This document shows positions 52,646 through 62,070 of a stretch of 64,000 nucleotides of DNA, one piece after another; position 1 is the first letter of the stretch; every line of letters starts with the position of its first letter. The DNA comes from Acidobacteriota bacterium (GTDB lineage: Bacteria; Acidobacteriota; Terriglobia; Bryobacterales; Bryobacteraceae). A program made the position numbers and the translations under genes. The notes under the pieces were generated by a model that searched no databases, was not told where the DNA came from, and saw nothing but the letters and a program-made list of their open reading frames with translations. The stretch covers positions 32,886 through 96,885 of the forward strand of contig JAPKZA010000244.1 in the NCBI GenBank assembly GCA_026394015.1, read 5' to 3'.

Positions 52646-53338
52646 ATGAGTGCTACGGCAAGTGGTTTGGCGCGAGTCTCGCGCTTCTACGAAGCCCCCG
52701 TGGGTAAGAAAGTTGTCATGGCTGTAACGGGGCTGATTTTGGTTGGGTTTGTGCTCGGTCACATGGCCGGCAACTTGCAGATTTATCTGCCGGTAGGGGA
52801 AAACGGCGTCTACGCCATTGACAAATATGGAGCCTTGCTCCATGCGAGCGAAGAACTGCTCTGGGGCGTCCGCCTCGCGTTGCTCGCAAGCGTCGGCTTG
52901 CACATCTGGTCGGCCATCCAATTGGCGTCGGCGTCGAACGCCGCCCGCCCGGTCCGCTACGTGAAGCAAAGCCCGCTCAAGAGCACCTACGCCTCCCGTA
53001 CCATGTACTGGAGCGGACCCATCATCGGGTTCTTCATCGTCTATCACCTTTTGCACTTCACCACCGGCACCGTGCATCCGGATTACAAGTACCTCAGCGT
53101 GCATGACAATGTCGTCAAGGGCTTCTCCGTCTGGTACGTCTCAGCCTTCTACATCGTGGCGATGGCCATGCTCTGCATGCATCTCTACCACGGCGTCTGG
53201 AGCATGTTCCAATCGCTCGGGTTCAACCACCCGCGCTACACCCCGCGCCTGCAATTCGGCGCGAAAGCTTTCGCATTCCTTATCGCCGCGGGGAACATCT
53301 CGATTCCTCTCGCGATTCTCTCTGGATTGGTTAAATAA
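52646..53338 (+). CDS. sdhC: succinate dehydrogenase cytochrome b558 subunit
   Basis: A 230-aa membrane anchor of the b558 family (five helices, no separate SdhD). 'KKVVMAVTGLILVGFVLGHMAGNLQIYL' is helix I with a heme-ligand His, 'LLWGVRLALLASVGLHIWSAIQL' helix II with another, and 'GPIIGFFIVYHLLHFTTG' and 'YIVAMAMLCMHLYHGVWSMFQSLG' carry further histidines for two b hemes. It passes electrons to quinone. ATG at 52646 is preferred; the listed start at 52601 adds 15 residues and would put the -10 element inside the gene. sdhA starts 3 nt after it. Confidence 0.95.
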   Translation: MSATASGLARVSRFYEAPVGKKVVMAVTGLILVGFVLGHMAGNLQIYLPVGENGVYAIDKYGALLHASEELLWGVRLALLASVGLHIWSAIQLASASNAARPVRYVKQSPLKSTYASRTMYWSGPIIGFFIVYHLLHFTTGTVHPDYKYLSVHDNVVKGFSVWYVSAFYIVAMAMLCMHLYHGVWSMFQSLGFNHPRYTPRLQFGAKAFAFLIAAGNISIPLAILSGLVK

Positions 53339-53341
53339 TCT

Positions 53342-55255
53342 ATGGAACTCGATCCTCGGATCCCCGCCGGACCTATCGAACAGCGGTGGGATAACTGCAA
53401 ATTCGATATGAAGCTGGTCAACCCAGCCAACAAGCGCAAGTACCACGTCATCGTGGTCGGCACTGGACTCGCCGGCGGCGCCGCCGCCGCCAGTCTCGCC
53501 GAACTCGGCTACAACGTGAAGTGCTCCTGCTTCCAGGATTCCCCCCGCCGGGCTCACTCGATTGCCGCGCAAGGCGGAATCAACGCCGCGAAAAACTACC
53601 AAAACGACGGCGACTCCATCTATCGGCTCTTCTACGACACGGTCAAAGGCGGCGACTTCCGCGCCCGCGAATCGAACGTCTATCGCCTCGCCCAGATCTC
53701 GGTCAACATCATTGACCAAGCCGTCGCCCAGGGCGTCCCCTTCGCTCGCGAATACGGCGGAACCCTCGCCAACCGCTCCTTTGGCGGTGCCCAGGTCTCC
53801 CGAACGTTCTACGCCCGGGGCCAGACGGGCCAGCAGCTACTCCTCGGTGCCTACCAGTCGCTCGAACGCCAGATCTCTCTCGGCAAAGTCGACATGCACA
53901 CCCGCACCGAGATGCTCGACCTCATCGTTATCGATGGGCGCGCCCGCGGCATCGTCACCCGGAACCTCCTCACCGGCGCGACCGAAGTCCACATTGCGGA
54001 CGCGGTTATAGTTGGTACCGGCGGCTACGGCAACGTATTCTACCTCTCGACCAACGCCAAGGGCTCCAACACCACCGCCATCTGGCGCGCCCACAAACGC
54101 GGCGCCCTCTTTGCCAACCCCTGCTTCACCCAAATCCACCCCACCTGCATCCCCGTCAGCGGCGATTACCAATCGAAGCTCACTCTGATGTCGGAATCGC
54201 TCCGCAACGACGGTCGCATCTGGGTTCCGAAGAAGGTTGGCGACACCCGTTCGCCCCAATCCATTCCCGAAGACGAGCGCGACTACTACCTCGAACGCGC
54301 CTACCCCAGCTTCGGCAACCTCGTCCCCCGCGACGTCGCCAGCCGCGCCGCCAAGCGCATGTGTGACGAAGGACGCGGCGTCGGCCCCACCGGCCTCGGC
54401 GTCTATCTCGATTTCAGCGAGTCCATCAAGCGCCTCGGCAAAGCCGCCGTCGCCGAACGCTACGGCAACCTGTTCGAGATGTACGAACGCATCGCCGGCG
54501 AAAACCCCTACGAAGTGCCGATGCGCATCTACCCTGCCATCCACTACACCATGGGCGGCCTCTGGGTCGACTACCAACTCCAGTCCACCATCCCCGGCCT
54601 CTTCGTCCTCGGCGAAGCCAACTTCTCCGACCACGGAGCCAACCGCCTCGGAGCCAGCGCCCTCATGCAGGGCCTCGCCGACGGCTACTTCGTCATCCCG
54701 TACACCATCGGCAACTACCTCGCCTCCACCAAACTGGAGAAGGTATCGGCCGACCATCCCGCCGCCCTCGCCGCCAAAACCGAAGTCACCGAGCGGGTCA
54801 AAAAGCTGCTGTCCATCAAGGGCAAACGCACCGTTGATAGCTTCCACCGCGAACTCGGCAAAATCATTTGGGACTACTGCGGCATGGCCCGGAATGAGAA
54901 AGGTCTCACCGAAGCCATCGCCAAAGTTCGTGCCCTCAAGGCCGAATTCTGGACCAACGTCAACGTCCTCGGCTCAGGCGAAGAGCTGAATCAATCGCTC
55001 GAAAAAGCCGGTCGGGTCGCTGACTTCATCGAACTCGGCGAACTGATGTGCATCGACGCACGCGACCGCAAGGAAAGCTGCGGCGGCCACTTCCGCGAAG
55101 AATACCAGACGCCGGAAGGCGAAGCCCAACGCGACGACGAAAACTACGCCTACGCCGCCGCCTGGGAGTTTGCCGGCGAAGGCAAGGACCCCGTCCTGCA
55201 CAAAGAACCATTGACGTTTGAGTACGTCCACCCGTCACAGCGGTCATACAAGTAA
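53342..55255 (+). CDS. sdhA: succinate dehydrogenase / fumarate reductase flavoprotein
   Basis: A 637-aa flavoprotein that oxidises succinate to fumarate. The FAD-binding start is '[24 protein letters not shown]', with the FAD-linking His in '[21 protein letters not shown]'. The active site has '[14 protein letters not shown]' and '[38 protein letters not shown]' (fragments). It is the Bacillus/epsilon-type (class with b558), consistent with sdhC. It lies 3 nt after sdhC and 16 nt before sdhB. Confidence 0.97.
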   Translation: MELDPRIPAGPIEQRWDNCKFDMKLVNPANKRKYHVIVVGTGLAGGAAAASLAELGYNVKCSCFQDSPRRAHSIAAQGGINAAKNYQNDGDSIYRLFYDTVKGGDFRARESNVYRLAQISVNIIDQAVAQGVPFAREYGGTLANRSFGGAQVSRTFYARGQTGQQLLLGAYQSLERQISLGKVDMHTRTEMLDLIVIDGRARGIVTRNLLTGATEVHIADAVIVGTGGYGNVFYLSTNAKGSNTTAIWRAHKRGALFANPCFTQIHPTCIPVSGDYQSKLTLMSESLRNDGRIWVPKKVGDTRSPQSIPEDERDYYLERAYPSFGNLVPRDVASRAAKRMCDEGRGVGPTGLGVYLDFSESIKRLGKAAVAERYGNLFEMYERIAGENPYEVPMRIYPAIHYTMGGLWVDYQLQSTIPGLFVLGEANFSDHGANRLGASALMQGLADGYFVIPYTIGNYLASTKLEKVSADHPAALAAKTEVTERVKKLLSIKGKRTVDSFHRELGKIIWDYCGMARNEKGLTEAIAKVRALKAEFWTNVNVLGSGEELNQSLEKAGRVADFIELGELMCIDARDRKESCGGHFREEYQTPEGEAQRDDENYAYAAAWEFAGEGKDPVLHKEPLTFEYVHPSQRSYK

Positions 55256-55271
55256 GGGATTGAATACAGCC

Positions 55272-56054
55272 ATGAGCAGCATGAAGATGACCCTCAACGT
55301 CTGGCGGCAAAAGTCGCCCGCCGACGCCGGCCAGATGGTGAAGTACCAACTCGATAACGTCAGTGAGCATATGTCGTTTCTCGAAATGCTCGACGTGTTA
55401 AATGAGCAGTTAATCGGCAAAGGCGAGATCCCCATCTCCTTCGACCACGACTGCCGCGAAGGCATCTGCGGCTCCTGCGGCTTCGTCATCAACGGCGTCG
55501 CCCACGGCCCCCGCGGCGGTACCACCGTCTGCCAACTCCATATGCGGGAATTCAAGTCCGGTGACGAACTCTTCATCGAACCCTGGCGCGCCTCCGCCTT
55601 CCCCATCATCAAGGATCTCGTCGTCAACCGCAGTGCCTTTGATCGCATCATCCAGGCCGGCGGCTTCGTCAGCATCCCCACCGGCAGCGCCCCCGACGGC
55701 AACGCCATCCCCGTGCCGAAAAAAGAGTCCGACCGCGCCATGTCCGCCGCCACCTGCATCGGCTGTGGAGCCTGCGTCGCGGCCTGCCCCAACGCTTCGG
55801 CCTCGTTGTTCACCTCGGCCAAAATCTCCCATCTCGGTCTGCTCCCGCAAGGTCAGCCGGAACGCTATGACCGCGCCGTGAAGATGGTCAACCAAGCCAA
55901 CGAAGAAGGTTTCGGCGGCTGCACCAACATCGGCCTCTGCGAAGCCGTCTGTCCGAAGCACATCTCGCTCGAAAACATCGCCCGGATGAACCGCGATTTC
56001 ACCGTCGGCGCATGGTCGTATCGCGAGGCCACTGCGGACGGTGGCGGAGCGTAG
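55272..56054 (+). CDS. sdhB: succinate dehydrogenase iron-sulfur subunit
   Basis: A 260-aa iron-sulfur protein from the ATG at 55272; the ORF track starts inside sdhA. The 2Fe-2S site is 'CREGICGSC...C', the 4Fe-4S and 3Fe-4S sites are '[14 protein letters not shown]' and '[14 protein letters not shown]'. It carries electrons from the flavin to the b hemes. Its stop codon is part of a TAGAAT that precedes the next gene by only a few bases, so the PSD1 gene may have its own promoter or share this operon. Confidence 0.97.
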   Translation: MSSMKMTLNVWRQKSPADAGQMVKYQLDNVSEHMSFLEMLDVLNEQLIGKGEIPISFDHDCREGICGSCGFVINGVAHGPRGGTTVCQLHMREFKSGDELFIEPWRASAFPIIKDLVVNRSAFDRIIQAGGFVSIPTGSAPDGNAIPVPKKESDRAMSAATCIGCGACVAACPNASASLFTSAKISHLGLLPQGQPERYDRAVKMVNQANEEGFGGCTNIGLCEAVCPKHISLENIARMNRDFTVGAWSYREATADGGGA

Positions 56055-56057
56055 AAT
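56052..56057 (+). promoter_or_regulatory. -10-like hexamer TAGAAT at the sdhB stop, 6 nt before GTG 56064
   Basis: The TAG stop of sdhB (56052-56054) plus AAT form TAGAAT; GAAGTG and GTG follow. This would give a leaderless mRNA for the PSD1 gene. Confidence 0.4.
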
Positions 56058-56060
56058 GAA

Positions 56061-58442
56061 GTGGTGCGATTAACCTTTGTTCTACTATTTGGAGTCGGGC
56101 TCTATGCAGCGGACTACACGCAAGTCGAGCCCATCTTCAAATCCAAGTGTTACTCCTGCCATGGCCCATCGAAACAGCTAAGCGGCCTCCGTCTCGATGA
56201 CGCCCAAGCGGCCCTCCAAGGCGGCTACAGCGGCAAAGTAATCGTTCCCGGCCAAAGCACAACCAGCAGCTTATGGCTCCGCGTCGCCGGCAAGCCCGGC
56301 CCTACCGCTATGCCGATGGGGTCCAAGGGACTCTCCCCCGACGAAGCGGCCCTCATCGCCTCCTGGATCGACAGCGGAGCCACCTTCCCCGCCACGCTCA
56401 AAGCCTCTGCGAAACGAACCCAATCCCGCCATTGGGCCTTCCAATCGTTCACCAAACCCTCCGGCTCGATTGACGCTTTCATCACCCAGCGCCTAGCCAA
56501 AGAGAATCTTAAGCTCTCCCCCGAAGCCGACCGCCCCACCCTCCTCCGCCGCCTCTCCTTCGACCTCATCGGCCTCCCTCCCTCCCCTGAAGAAGTCCGC
56601 GCCTTCGTCGCCGACTCCAGCCCCCAAGCCTACGCGAAGCAAGTCGACCGCCTCCTCGCCTCCCCCCACTTCGGCGAAAAATGGGCCCGCCACTGGCTCG
56701 ACCAAGCCCGTTACGCCGACTCCGATGGCTACGAAAAAGATTGGGCCCGCCCCTGGGCCTGGCGCTGGCGCGAATGGGTCATCAACTCGCTTAACCGCGA
56801 CATGCCCTTCGACCAGTTCACCCGCGAACAAATCGCCGGCGACCTCTTCCCCCAGGCCTCCACCGAACAACGCGTCGCCACCGGCTTCCATCGCAACACC
56901 CTCACCAATCGCGAAGGCGGCATCGACAACCAACAGTTCCGCTTCGAAACCATGGCCGACCGAGCCTCCACCGTCGGCTCCGTCTGGCTCGGCCTCACCG
57001 TCGGCTGCGCCCAATGCCACGACCATAAATACGACCCCACTCTGCAGAAGGATTTCTACTCCCTCTACGCCTTCTTCGATAACGCCGAGGAAGAAGACAT
57101 CGACGCCGCCCTCCCCGGCGAAAAGTCCCTCCGTACCGCCGAATACGACGCCAAACGCGAAGCCCTCATCGCCGAATACAAGGTTCGTGAACTCCAACCC
57201 GCCTGGGAAAAGAACATGCTCCAGGCCTCCGCCGAACCCGGCAAGCGCACCGACTGGGATCTCGCCTGGGACTGTCTCCTCAAGCTCACCGAAAGCGGCG
57301 ACGGCGAACGCATCATGCGCAAGCAGCCCGCCGATCGAACCGATCGCGATCGTCTTATCCTCGAAAATCACTTCATCCGGAACTACCACTTCGCTATCGG
57401 CCAACCCGAGTACAAAAAGGTGAAATTCGACGAGCTTGACAAAAAGCTCAAGGCGCTCGACGAGCAATATCCCTCCCTCACCCAAGCCTACGTCCTCGCC
57501 GAAAACGCGACCCCGCGCCAGTCCTACCTCCGCGTCCGCGGCGACTACAAATCCCTCGGCATCCCCGTCCCCGCGGACTCCCCCAGCTTCCTCCCGCCCC
57601 TCGCCCAACACACTGGCCCCACCTCCCGCCTCGACCTCGCCAACTGGCTCACCGCTTCCGAAAACCCCCTCGTCAGCCGCGTCACCGTCAACCGCATCTG
57701 GCAGGAACTCTTCGGTGCCGGCATCGTCAAAACCGCCGAAGATTTCGGCCTCATGGGCTCCCGCCCCTCCCACCCCGAACTCCTAAACTGGCTCGCCGCC
57801 GAGTTCGTCGAACGCGGCTGGAGCCGCAAAGCCATCATCCGCGAAATCGTCCTCTCCGCCACCTACCGCCAAAGTTCCCAAGCCCGTCCGGAACTCAAGG
57901 ACCTCGACCCCGAAAATCGCCTCTTAGCCCGCCAGTCCCGCCTCCGCCTCCCCGCCGAAGCTATCCGCGACGCCGCCCTCCGCGTCGCCGGCCTTCTCGA
58001 TACCAAAGTCGGCGGCCCCAGCATCAAGCCCCCCCAACCCGACGGCGTCTCCAGCCTCGGCTACTCCTCCGGCACCAAGTGGCAGGTCAGCCCCGGCACC
58101 GAACGCTACCGCCGCGGCGTCTACATCCACTATCAACGCACGACGCCCTACCCCCTCCTCTCCAACTTCGACGCCCCCCGCTCCACCACCGCCTCCTGCC
58201 GCCGCACCCGCTCCAACACGCCCCTCCAGGCCCTCAACCTCCTCAACGACCCCGTCTTCCTCGAAGCCGCCGAACGCCTCGGCCAACGGGCCAAAACCAT
58301 CGACGAGGCGTTCGAACTCGCCCTCCAACGCCTCCCCACCCCCGCTGAACGAACCCGCCTCCAGCGCTTCCTCGATGAAAACAACACGACGTTGATGGCC
58401 AGCATCCTGCTCAACCTCGACGAATTCATCACCCGGGAATAA
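56061..58442 (+). CDS. PSD1-type protein with planctomycete cytochrome C, DUF1549 and DUF1553 domains
   Basis: A 793-aa exported protein. A signal peptide (RLTFVLLFGVGLYAAD) is followed by a PSCyt1 domain with a CxxCH heme motif ('KCYSCHGPSKQLSGLRLDD'), then DUF1549 ('RLSFDLIGLPPSPEEVRAFV', 'GEKWARHWLDQARYADSDGYEKDW', 'CAQCHDHKYDPTLQKDFYSLYAFF') and DUF1553 ('TVNRIWQELFGAGIVKTAEDFGLMGSRPSHPELLNWLA', 'REIVLSATYRQSS'). Start is GTG at 56061 or the adjacent one at 56064. It is paired with the downstream DUF1501 gene, as at 24 kb. The heme domain suggests redox chemistry, but the substrate is not known. It is close behind sdhB, probably without functional link. Confidence 0.94.
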   Translation: MVRLTFVLLFGVGLYAADYTQVEPIFKSKCYSCHGPSKQLSGLRLDDAQAALQGGYSGKVIVPGQSTTSSLWLRVAGKPGPTAMPMGSKGLSPDEAALIASWIDSGATFPATLKASAKRTQSRHWAFQSFTKPSGSIDAFITQRLAKENLKLSPEADRPTLLRRLSFDLIGLPPSPEEVRAFVADSSPQAYAKQVDRLLASPHFGEKWARHWLDQARYADSDGYEKDWARPWAWRWREWVINSLNRDMPFDQFTREQIAGDLFPQASTEQRVATGFHRNTLTNREGGIDNQQFRFETMADRASTVGSVWLGLTVGCAQCHDHKYDPTLQKDFYSLYAFFDNAEEEDIDAALPGEKSLRTAEYDAKREALIAEYKVRELQPAWEKNMLQASAEPGKRTDWDLAWDCLLKLTESGDGERIMRKQPADRTDRDRLILENHFIRNYHFAIGQPEYKKVKFDELDKKLKALDEQYPSLTQAYVLAENATPRQSYLRVRGDYKSLGIPVPADSPSFLPPLAQHTGPTSRLDLANWLTASENPLVSRVTVNRIWQELFGAGIVKTAEDFGLMGSRPSHPELLNWLAAEFVERGWSRKAIIREIVLSATYRQSSQARPELKDLDPENRLLARQSRLRLPAEAIRDAALRVAGLLDTKVGGPSIKPPQPDGVSSLGYSSGTKWQVSPGTERYRRGVYIHYQRTTPYPLLSNFDAPRSTTASCRRTRSNTPLQALNLLNDPVFLEAAERLGQRAKTIDEAFELALQRLPTPAERTRLQRFLDENNTTLMASILLNLDEFITRE

Positions 58443-58448
58443 CCAACC

Positions 58449-59852
58449 ATGACCCACCGGCGAAAATTCCTCCAATCCCTCGGCTCCGGCTTCGGCCTCG
58501 TCGCCCTCCAACACCTGATCAACCAGGATGGTTATGGTGCCACCGTCGACCCCATGGCCCCCCGTCCGCCCCAGTTCCCCGGCAAGGCCAAGCGCGTCAT
58601 CTTCCTGTTCCAGGAAGGTGCCCCCAGCCAAATGGACCTGTTCGACCCCAAACCCGAACTCCAAAAGTGGCACGGCAAAAGCCTCCCCCCGTCCCTCACC
58701 AAGGACCTGAAACTCGCCTTCATCAAACCCACCGCCACCATCCTCGGCAGCCCCCGGACCTTCCAAAAGTACGGCCCCCAGGGCATGGACATCTCCGATC
58801 TCCTCCCCCACACCGCCTCCATCGCCGGCGACCTCTGTTTCGTCCGTTCGATGCACTCCGACCAGTTCAACCACCACCCCGGCCAGCTCAAGCTCTTCAC
58901 CGGCCACAATCAAGTCGGCCGCCCCGCCATGGGCTCCTGGGTCACCTACGGCCTCGGCTCGGAGTCACAAAATCTCCCCGGCTTCGTCGTCCTCAGCTCC
59001 GGCTCCGGAGCCAGCGGCGGCTCGGATAATTTCTCCTCTGGCTTCCTGCCCACCACCTACACCGGCACCCCTTTCCGCAGCACCGGCGACCCCATTCTGT
59101 ATCTCAAGAACCCCACCGGCATCGACGCAACCCAACAGCGAGCCCGCCTCGACGCCCTCCGCGATCTCAACGAAATGCGCCAAAGCTCGACCGGCGATGA
59201 AGAGATCGCCTCCCGCATTCACGCCTACGAACTCGCCTTCCGCATGCAGAGTTCCTCCCCCGAACTCCTCGATTTCTCGAAGGAAACCCAGGCCACTAAA
59301 GACAGCTACGGCATCGGCCAGGAAGCCACCAACGCCTACGGTACCAACTGTCTCCTCGCCCGCCGCATGATCGAACGCGGCGTCCGCTTCGTAATGCTCT
59401 CCCACGGCTCCTGGGACCATCACTCCGCCATCAACACCGGCCTGCCCAAGCTCTGCAAGACCACCGACCAACCCGTCGCCGCCCTCATCAAGGACCTCAA
59501 ACAGCGCGGCATGCTCGACGATACCCTCGTAGTCTGGGGTAGTGAATTCGGTCGAACGCCCATGTCCGAGTTCCGCCGCCCCGAAGACGCCGCCAACGCC
59601 GGACGCGATCACAACCCCAACGGATACACTATATGGATGACCGGCGGAGGTATCAAAACCGGGCAAATGATTGGGAAAACCGACGATTTCGGCCTCAACA
59701 TTCTCGAAGACTTGGTCGACGTGAACGACCTCCAGGCGACCATGCTTCACCTGCTCGGTTTCGACCATACTCGCCTTACCTACCGCTTTATGGGCCGCGA
59801 GTTTCGCCTCACCGACGTGCACGGCCACGTCGTTCAAAAGATGCTCGCCTAG
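58449..59852 (+). CDS. DUF1501 sulfatase-like protein
   Basis: A 467-aa DUF1501 protein. 'THRRKFLQSLGSGFGL' looks like a twin-arginine signal. 'VIFLFQEGAPSQMDLFDPKPEL' and 'LVVWGSEFGRTPMSEF', 'AGRDHNPNGYTIWMTGGGIKTG' are the family hallmarks, and 'MGREFRLTDVHGHVVQKML' resembles the ending of the paralogue at 23 kb. It starts 6 nt after the PSD1 stop and is the second PSD1-DUF1501 pair in the window. Alkaline-phosphatase-like metal sites are expected, but the reaction is unknown. Confidence 0.94.
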   Translation: MTHRRKFLQSLGSGFGLVALQHLINQDGYGATVDPMAPRPPQFPGKAKRVIFLFQEGAPSQMDLFDPKPELQKWHGKSLPPSLTKDLKLAFIKPTATILGSPRTFQKYGPQGMDISDLLPHTASIAGDLCFVRSMHSDQFNHHPGQLKLFTGHNQVGRPAMGSWVTYGLGSESQNLPGFVVLSSGSGASGGSDNFSSGFLPTTYTGTPFRSTGDPILYLKNPTGIDATQQRARLDALRDLNEMRQSSTGDEEIASRIHAYELAFRMQSSSPELLDFSKETQATKDSYGIGQEATNAYGTNCLLARRMIERGVRFVMLSHGSWDHHSAINTGLPKLCKTTDQPVAALIKDLKQRGMLDDTLVVWGSEFGRTPMSEFRRPEDAANAGRDHNPNGYTIWMTGGGIKTGQMIGKTDDFGLNILEDLVDVNDLQATMLHLLGFDHTRLTYRFMGREFRLTDVHGHVVQKMLA

Positions 59853-60000
59853 CCCCCCGCCAAACACGACGATTTGCATGTCCGTAACCAATGTGAGAAA
59901 CTTTCAGAGCACTGCGTCGAAACCGTTGATTCCTAGACGTTTTGGTCGGTTTCCCGCCGTAGCGTTTTGAAAGTAGTATCTAGCATTAGGAGATTTAGTA
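59853..60000 (+). other. 148-nt region upstream of the cold-shock gene (possible long 5' leader)
   Basis: No gene is seen. The segment is AT-richer than its flanks and holds AGGAG eight nt before the GTG at 60001. Cold-shock genes often have long leaders that fold at low temperature; I see no single strong stem-loop here, only short complementary stretches. No clear -35/-10 pair is found. Confidence 0.35.
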
Positions 60001-60204
60001 GTGAGAGAAAAAGGTGTAGTGAAATGGTTTAACGCCGCCAAGGGCTATGGCTTTATCCAGCGGTCCAGCGGTGAGGATGTATTTGTTCATTTCAGCGCTA
60101 TTCAGATGAACGGATACCGGGCCCTTGAAGAAGGAACGGAGGTTGAGTTCGAAGTCAAGACAGGCCCCAAAGGCCTGCAGGCAGAGAACGTCTCGCGCGG
60201 TTAA
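60001..60204 (+). CDS. cold-shock-domain protein
   Basis: A 67-aa CspA-family protein, an OB-fold that binds single-stranded RNA and DNA. RNP1 is 'KGYGFIQ' and RNP2 'VFVHFSAI', with '[11 protein letters not shown]' at the start and '[18 protein letters not shown]' at the end. It can melt mRNA structure as a chaperone. GTG start with AGGAG eight nt upstream. A strong terminator follows, so it is monocistronic. Confidence 0.96.
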   Translation: MREKGVVKWFNAAKGYGFIQRSSGEDVFVHFSAIQMNGYRALEEGTEVEFEVKTGPKGLQAENVSRG

Positions 60205-60232
60205 GCCAAGTCTGCACGCACGACGAAATCCC

Positions 60233-60268
60233 AAGACCGTCCCCCCTGGGACGGTCTTTCGTGTTTTT
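60233..60268 (+). terminator. rho-independent terminator after the cold-shock gene
   Basis: AAGACCGTCCC-CCCT-GGGACGGTCTT followed by TCGTGTTTTT: an 11-bp perfect stem and a 4-nt loop. Confidence 0.92.
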
Positions 60269-60286
60269 GAAGCACAATAAAAGAGT

Positions 60287-62008
60287 ATGCGCCTTGCCCT
60301 ATTCTTTATCCCCTCTTTCCTTCTCGCTCAAACCACGCCACCCCCGGTCATCCTGATCAACGGCTACCAAACCCCACCCTGCGAAAACGCCCAAAGCCGC
60401 GAAACCTTCGGCCAACTCGAAGACAAGCTCCGCGCCTCCGGTCGCCAAGTCATCTGGTTCAACAACTGCTCTGTCCCCGCCTCCACCGCCCCCCGCCCCA
60501 CGATTGAAGAACTCGGCGCCGCTCTCGGCCGACGCATCTCTGAAAGCGGCGCGCCGCAAGTCGACGTCATCGTCCACAGCATGGGTGGCCTCATCCTCCG
60601 CAGCTACCTCGCCGGCAAGCAAAACGCCGCCGCCACCTTCACGCCCCCCGCCGACCCTCGCGTCCGCAAAGCCATCTTCCTCGGCACCCCCCACTTCGGC
60701 ATCGGCCTCGCCCAGGCCTTCGCCAGCGTCGCCGATACCGACCCCCAAGTTCGCGCCCTCCTCCCCGGCAGCCGCTTCCTGTTTGACCTCGGCACCTGGA
60801 ACCAAGGCGCCGATAATCTCCGCGAAGTCGACGCCATCTCTGTCGCCGGCGCCGCCAGCACGACCAGTGACGGACTCGTCTCCCTCACCTCGGCCTCCAT
60901 GCGCTTCCTCGCCGGCGAAGACCGCCTCCGCATCGTCCCCTACTGCCATACCAACAACGCCCTCCTCGCCCTCGTCACTGCCGGCTGCCGCCGCGCTCCC
61001 TACCTCGCCGAGGTCGACTCCGACGATCATCTATCCTGGCGCATCATCCGCTCCTTCCTCGAGAACACAAACGACTGGAAACAGCTCGGCACCAATCCCG
61101 AAGGCCCCCTCGCTGCCAACGGAGGCTTGCTTCTGAGCTATCAGGATCGCGAAGGCAAGGCTATCGATGCGACTACCAAAATCACCGCCGGAACCACCGA
61201 CCTCACCAAAGGCACCTACGCCTGGTCCAACGACTTCGTCGCCTCCGGTCGGCAGGACGTCAAGATCACCGCCACCCTCGAAGCCACCTCGGCCGTTTCT
61301 ATCACCCCCATCGGCTACAACGTCGCCGTCATCAAGACCGGCCCCCGCCTCGCCGCCGTCCTCCCCGCCGCCGGACGCGTCACCTCCCTCAGCCGTGCTC
61401 CCGGCATGTTCGTCTCCCTTTACGGTGCCGAACTCGCTCCTAGCGCCGCCCAAGCCACCTCCCTGCCCCTGCCCACCGAGTTGAGCGGCGTCCGCGTCTT
61501 GGCCAACGGTACCCCCATCGGCCTCCAATTCGCCGGCCCCGCGCAGATTAACGCCATCCTCCCGGAGACCCCCCGCGGCCTCGTCACCCTCGAAGTCCGC
61601 AACGCCGCCGGAGCCCACCAGATCAACGTCCTCGTCGAACCCGCCGCCCCCGCGATATTCACGCAAAACGGTACCGGCACGGGCGACGCAGCAGTCACTC
61701 AGGCCGTTTCTGGCGCGCTGATCACCCCAAACAGCCCCGCCCGCCGCGGCGACGTCCTGACGCTCTATGCCACCGGCCTCGGGGCCACCGAGAGCCGCGC
61801 CGGCCTCGCTTGGGCCATCGTCGCCCCGACCGTCGAAATCGGCGGCGTCCGCGTCGCCCCCCTCTATGCCGGTCGAGCCCCCGGCTTCGCCGGCCTCGAC
61901 CAAGTCAACTTCATCGTCCCCCCCGACGCCCCCCGTGGCATCACCGTCCCCATCCGCCTCATCAGCAACGGCCGAGCCAGCAGCGAGACCACCCTCGCCA
62001 TCGACTGA
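60287..62008 (+). CDS. secreted lipase-like alpha/beta hydrolase with TIGR03437 C-terminal domain
   Basis: A 573-aa exported protein. A signal peptide (RLALFFIPSFLLAQT) is followed by an alpha/beta-hydrolase domain with oxyanion start 'VILINGYQTPPCENAQSRETF' and nucleophile elbow 'VIVHSMGGLILRSYLAG' (HSMGG), like PGAP1/LipA-type lipases; 'IFLGTPHFGIGLAQAF' and 'YCHTNNALL' are probably near the catalytic acid and His. From about residue 365 the C-terminus ('SLSRAPGMFVSLYGAELAP', 'AILPETPRGLVTLEVRNAAGAHQINVLV', 'LYATGLGATE', 'GLDQVNFIVPPDAPRGI') is the TIGR03437 domain seen in Solibacter secreted proteins. It is an extracellular or surface lipase/esterase by inference. Confidence 0.9.
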   Translation: MRLALFFIPSFLLAQTTPPPVILINGYQTPPCENAQSRETFGQLEDKLRASGRQVIWFNNCSVPASTAPRPTIEELGAALGRRISESGAPQVDVIVHSMGGLILRSYLAGKQNAAATFTPPADPRVRKAIFLGTPHFGIGLAQAFASVADTDPQVRALLPGSRFLFDLGTWNQGADNLREVDAISVAGAASTTSDGLVSLTSASMRFLAGEDRLRIVPYCHTNNALLALVTAGCRRAPYLAEVDSDDHLSWRIIRSFLENTNDWKQLGTNPEGPLAANGGLLLSYQDREGKAIDATTKITAGTTDLTKGTYAWSNDFVASGRQDVKITATLEATSAVSITPIGYNVAVIKTGPRLAAVLPAAGRVTSLSRAPGMFVSLYGAELAPSAAQATSLPLPTELSGVRVLANGTPIGLQFAGPAQINAILPETPRGLVTLEVRNAAGAHQINVLVEPAAPAIFTQNGTGTGDAAVTQAVSGALITPNSPARRGDVLTLYATGLGATESRAGLAWAIVAPTVEIGGVRVAPLYAGRAPGFAGLDQVNFIVPPDAPRGITVPIRLISNGRASSETTLAID

Positions 62009-62070
62009 TTCGTTTCTCGATCCGAAGCCTTCCCTCCGTAACAGCAACAACGGCCCACCCTCGCCAACGC

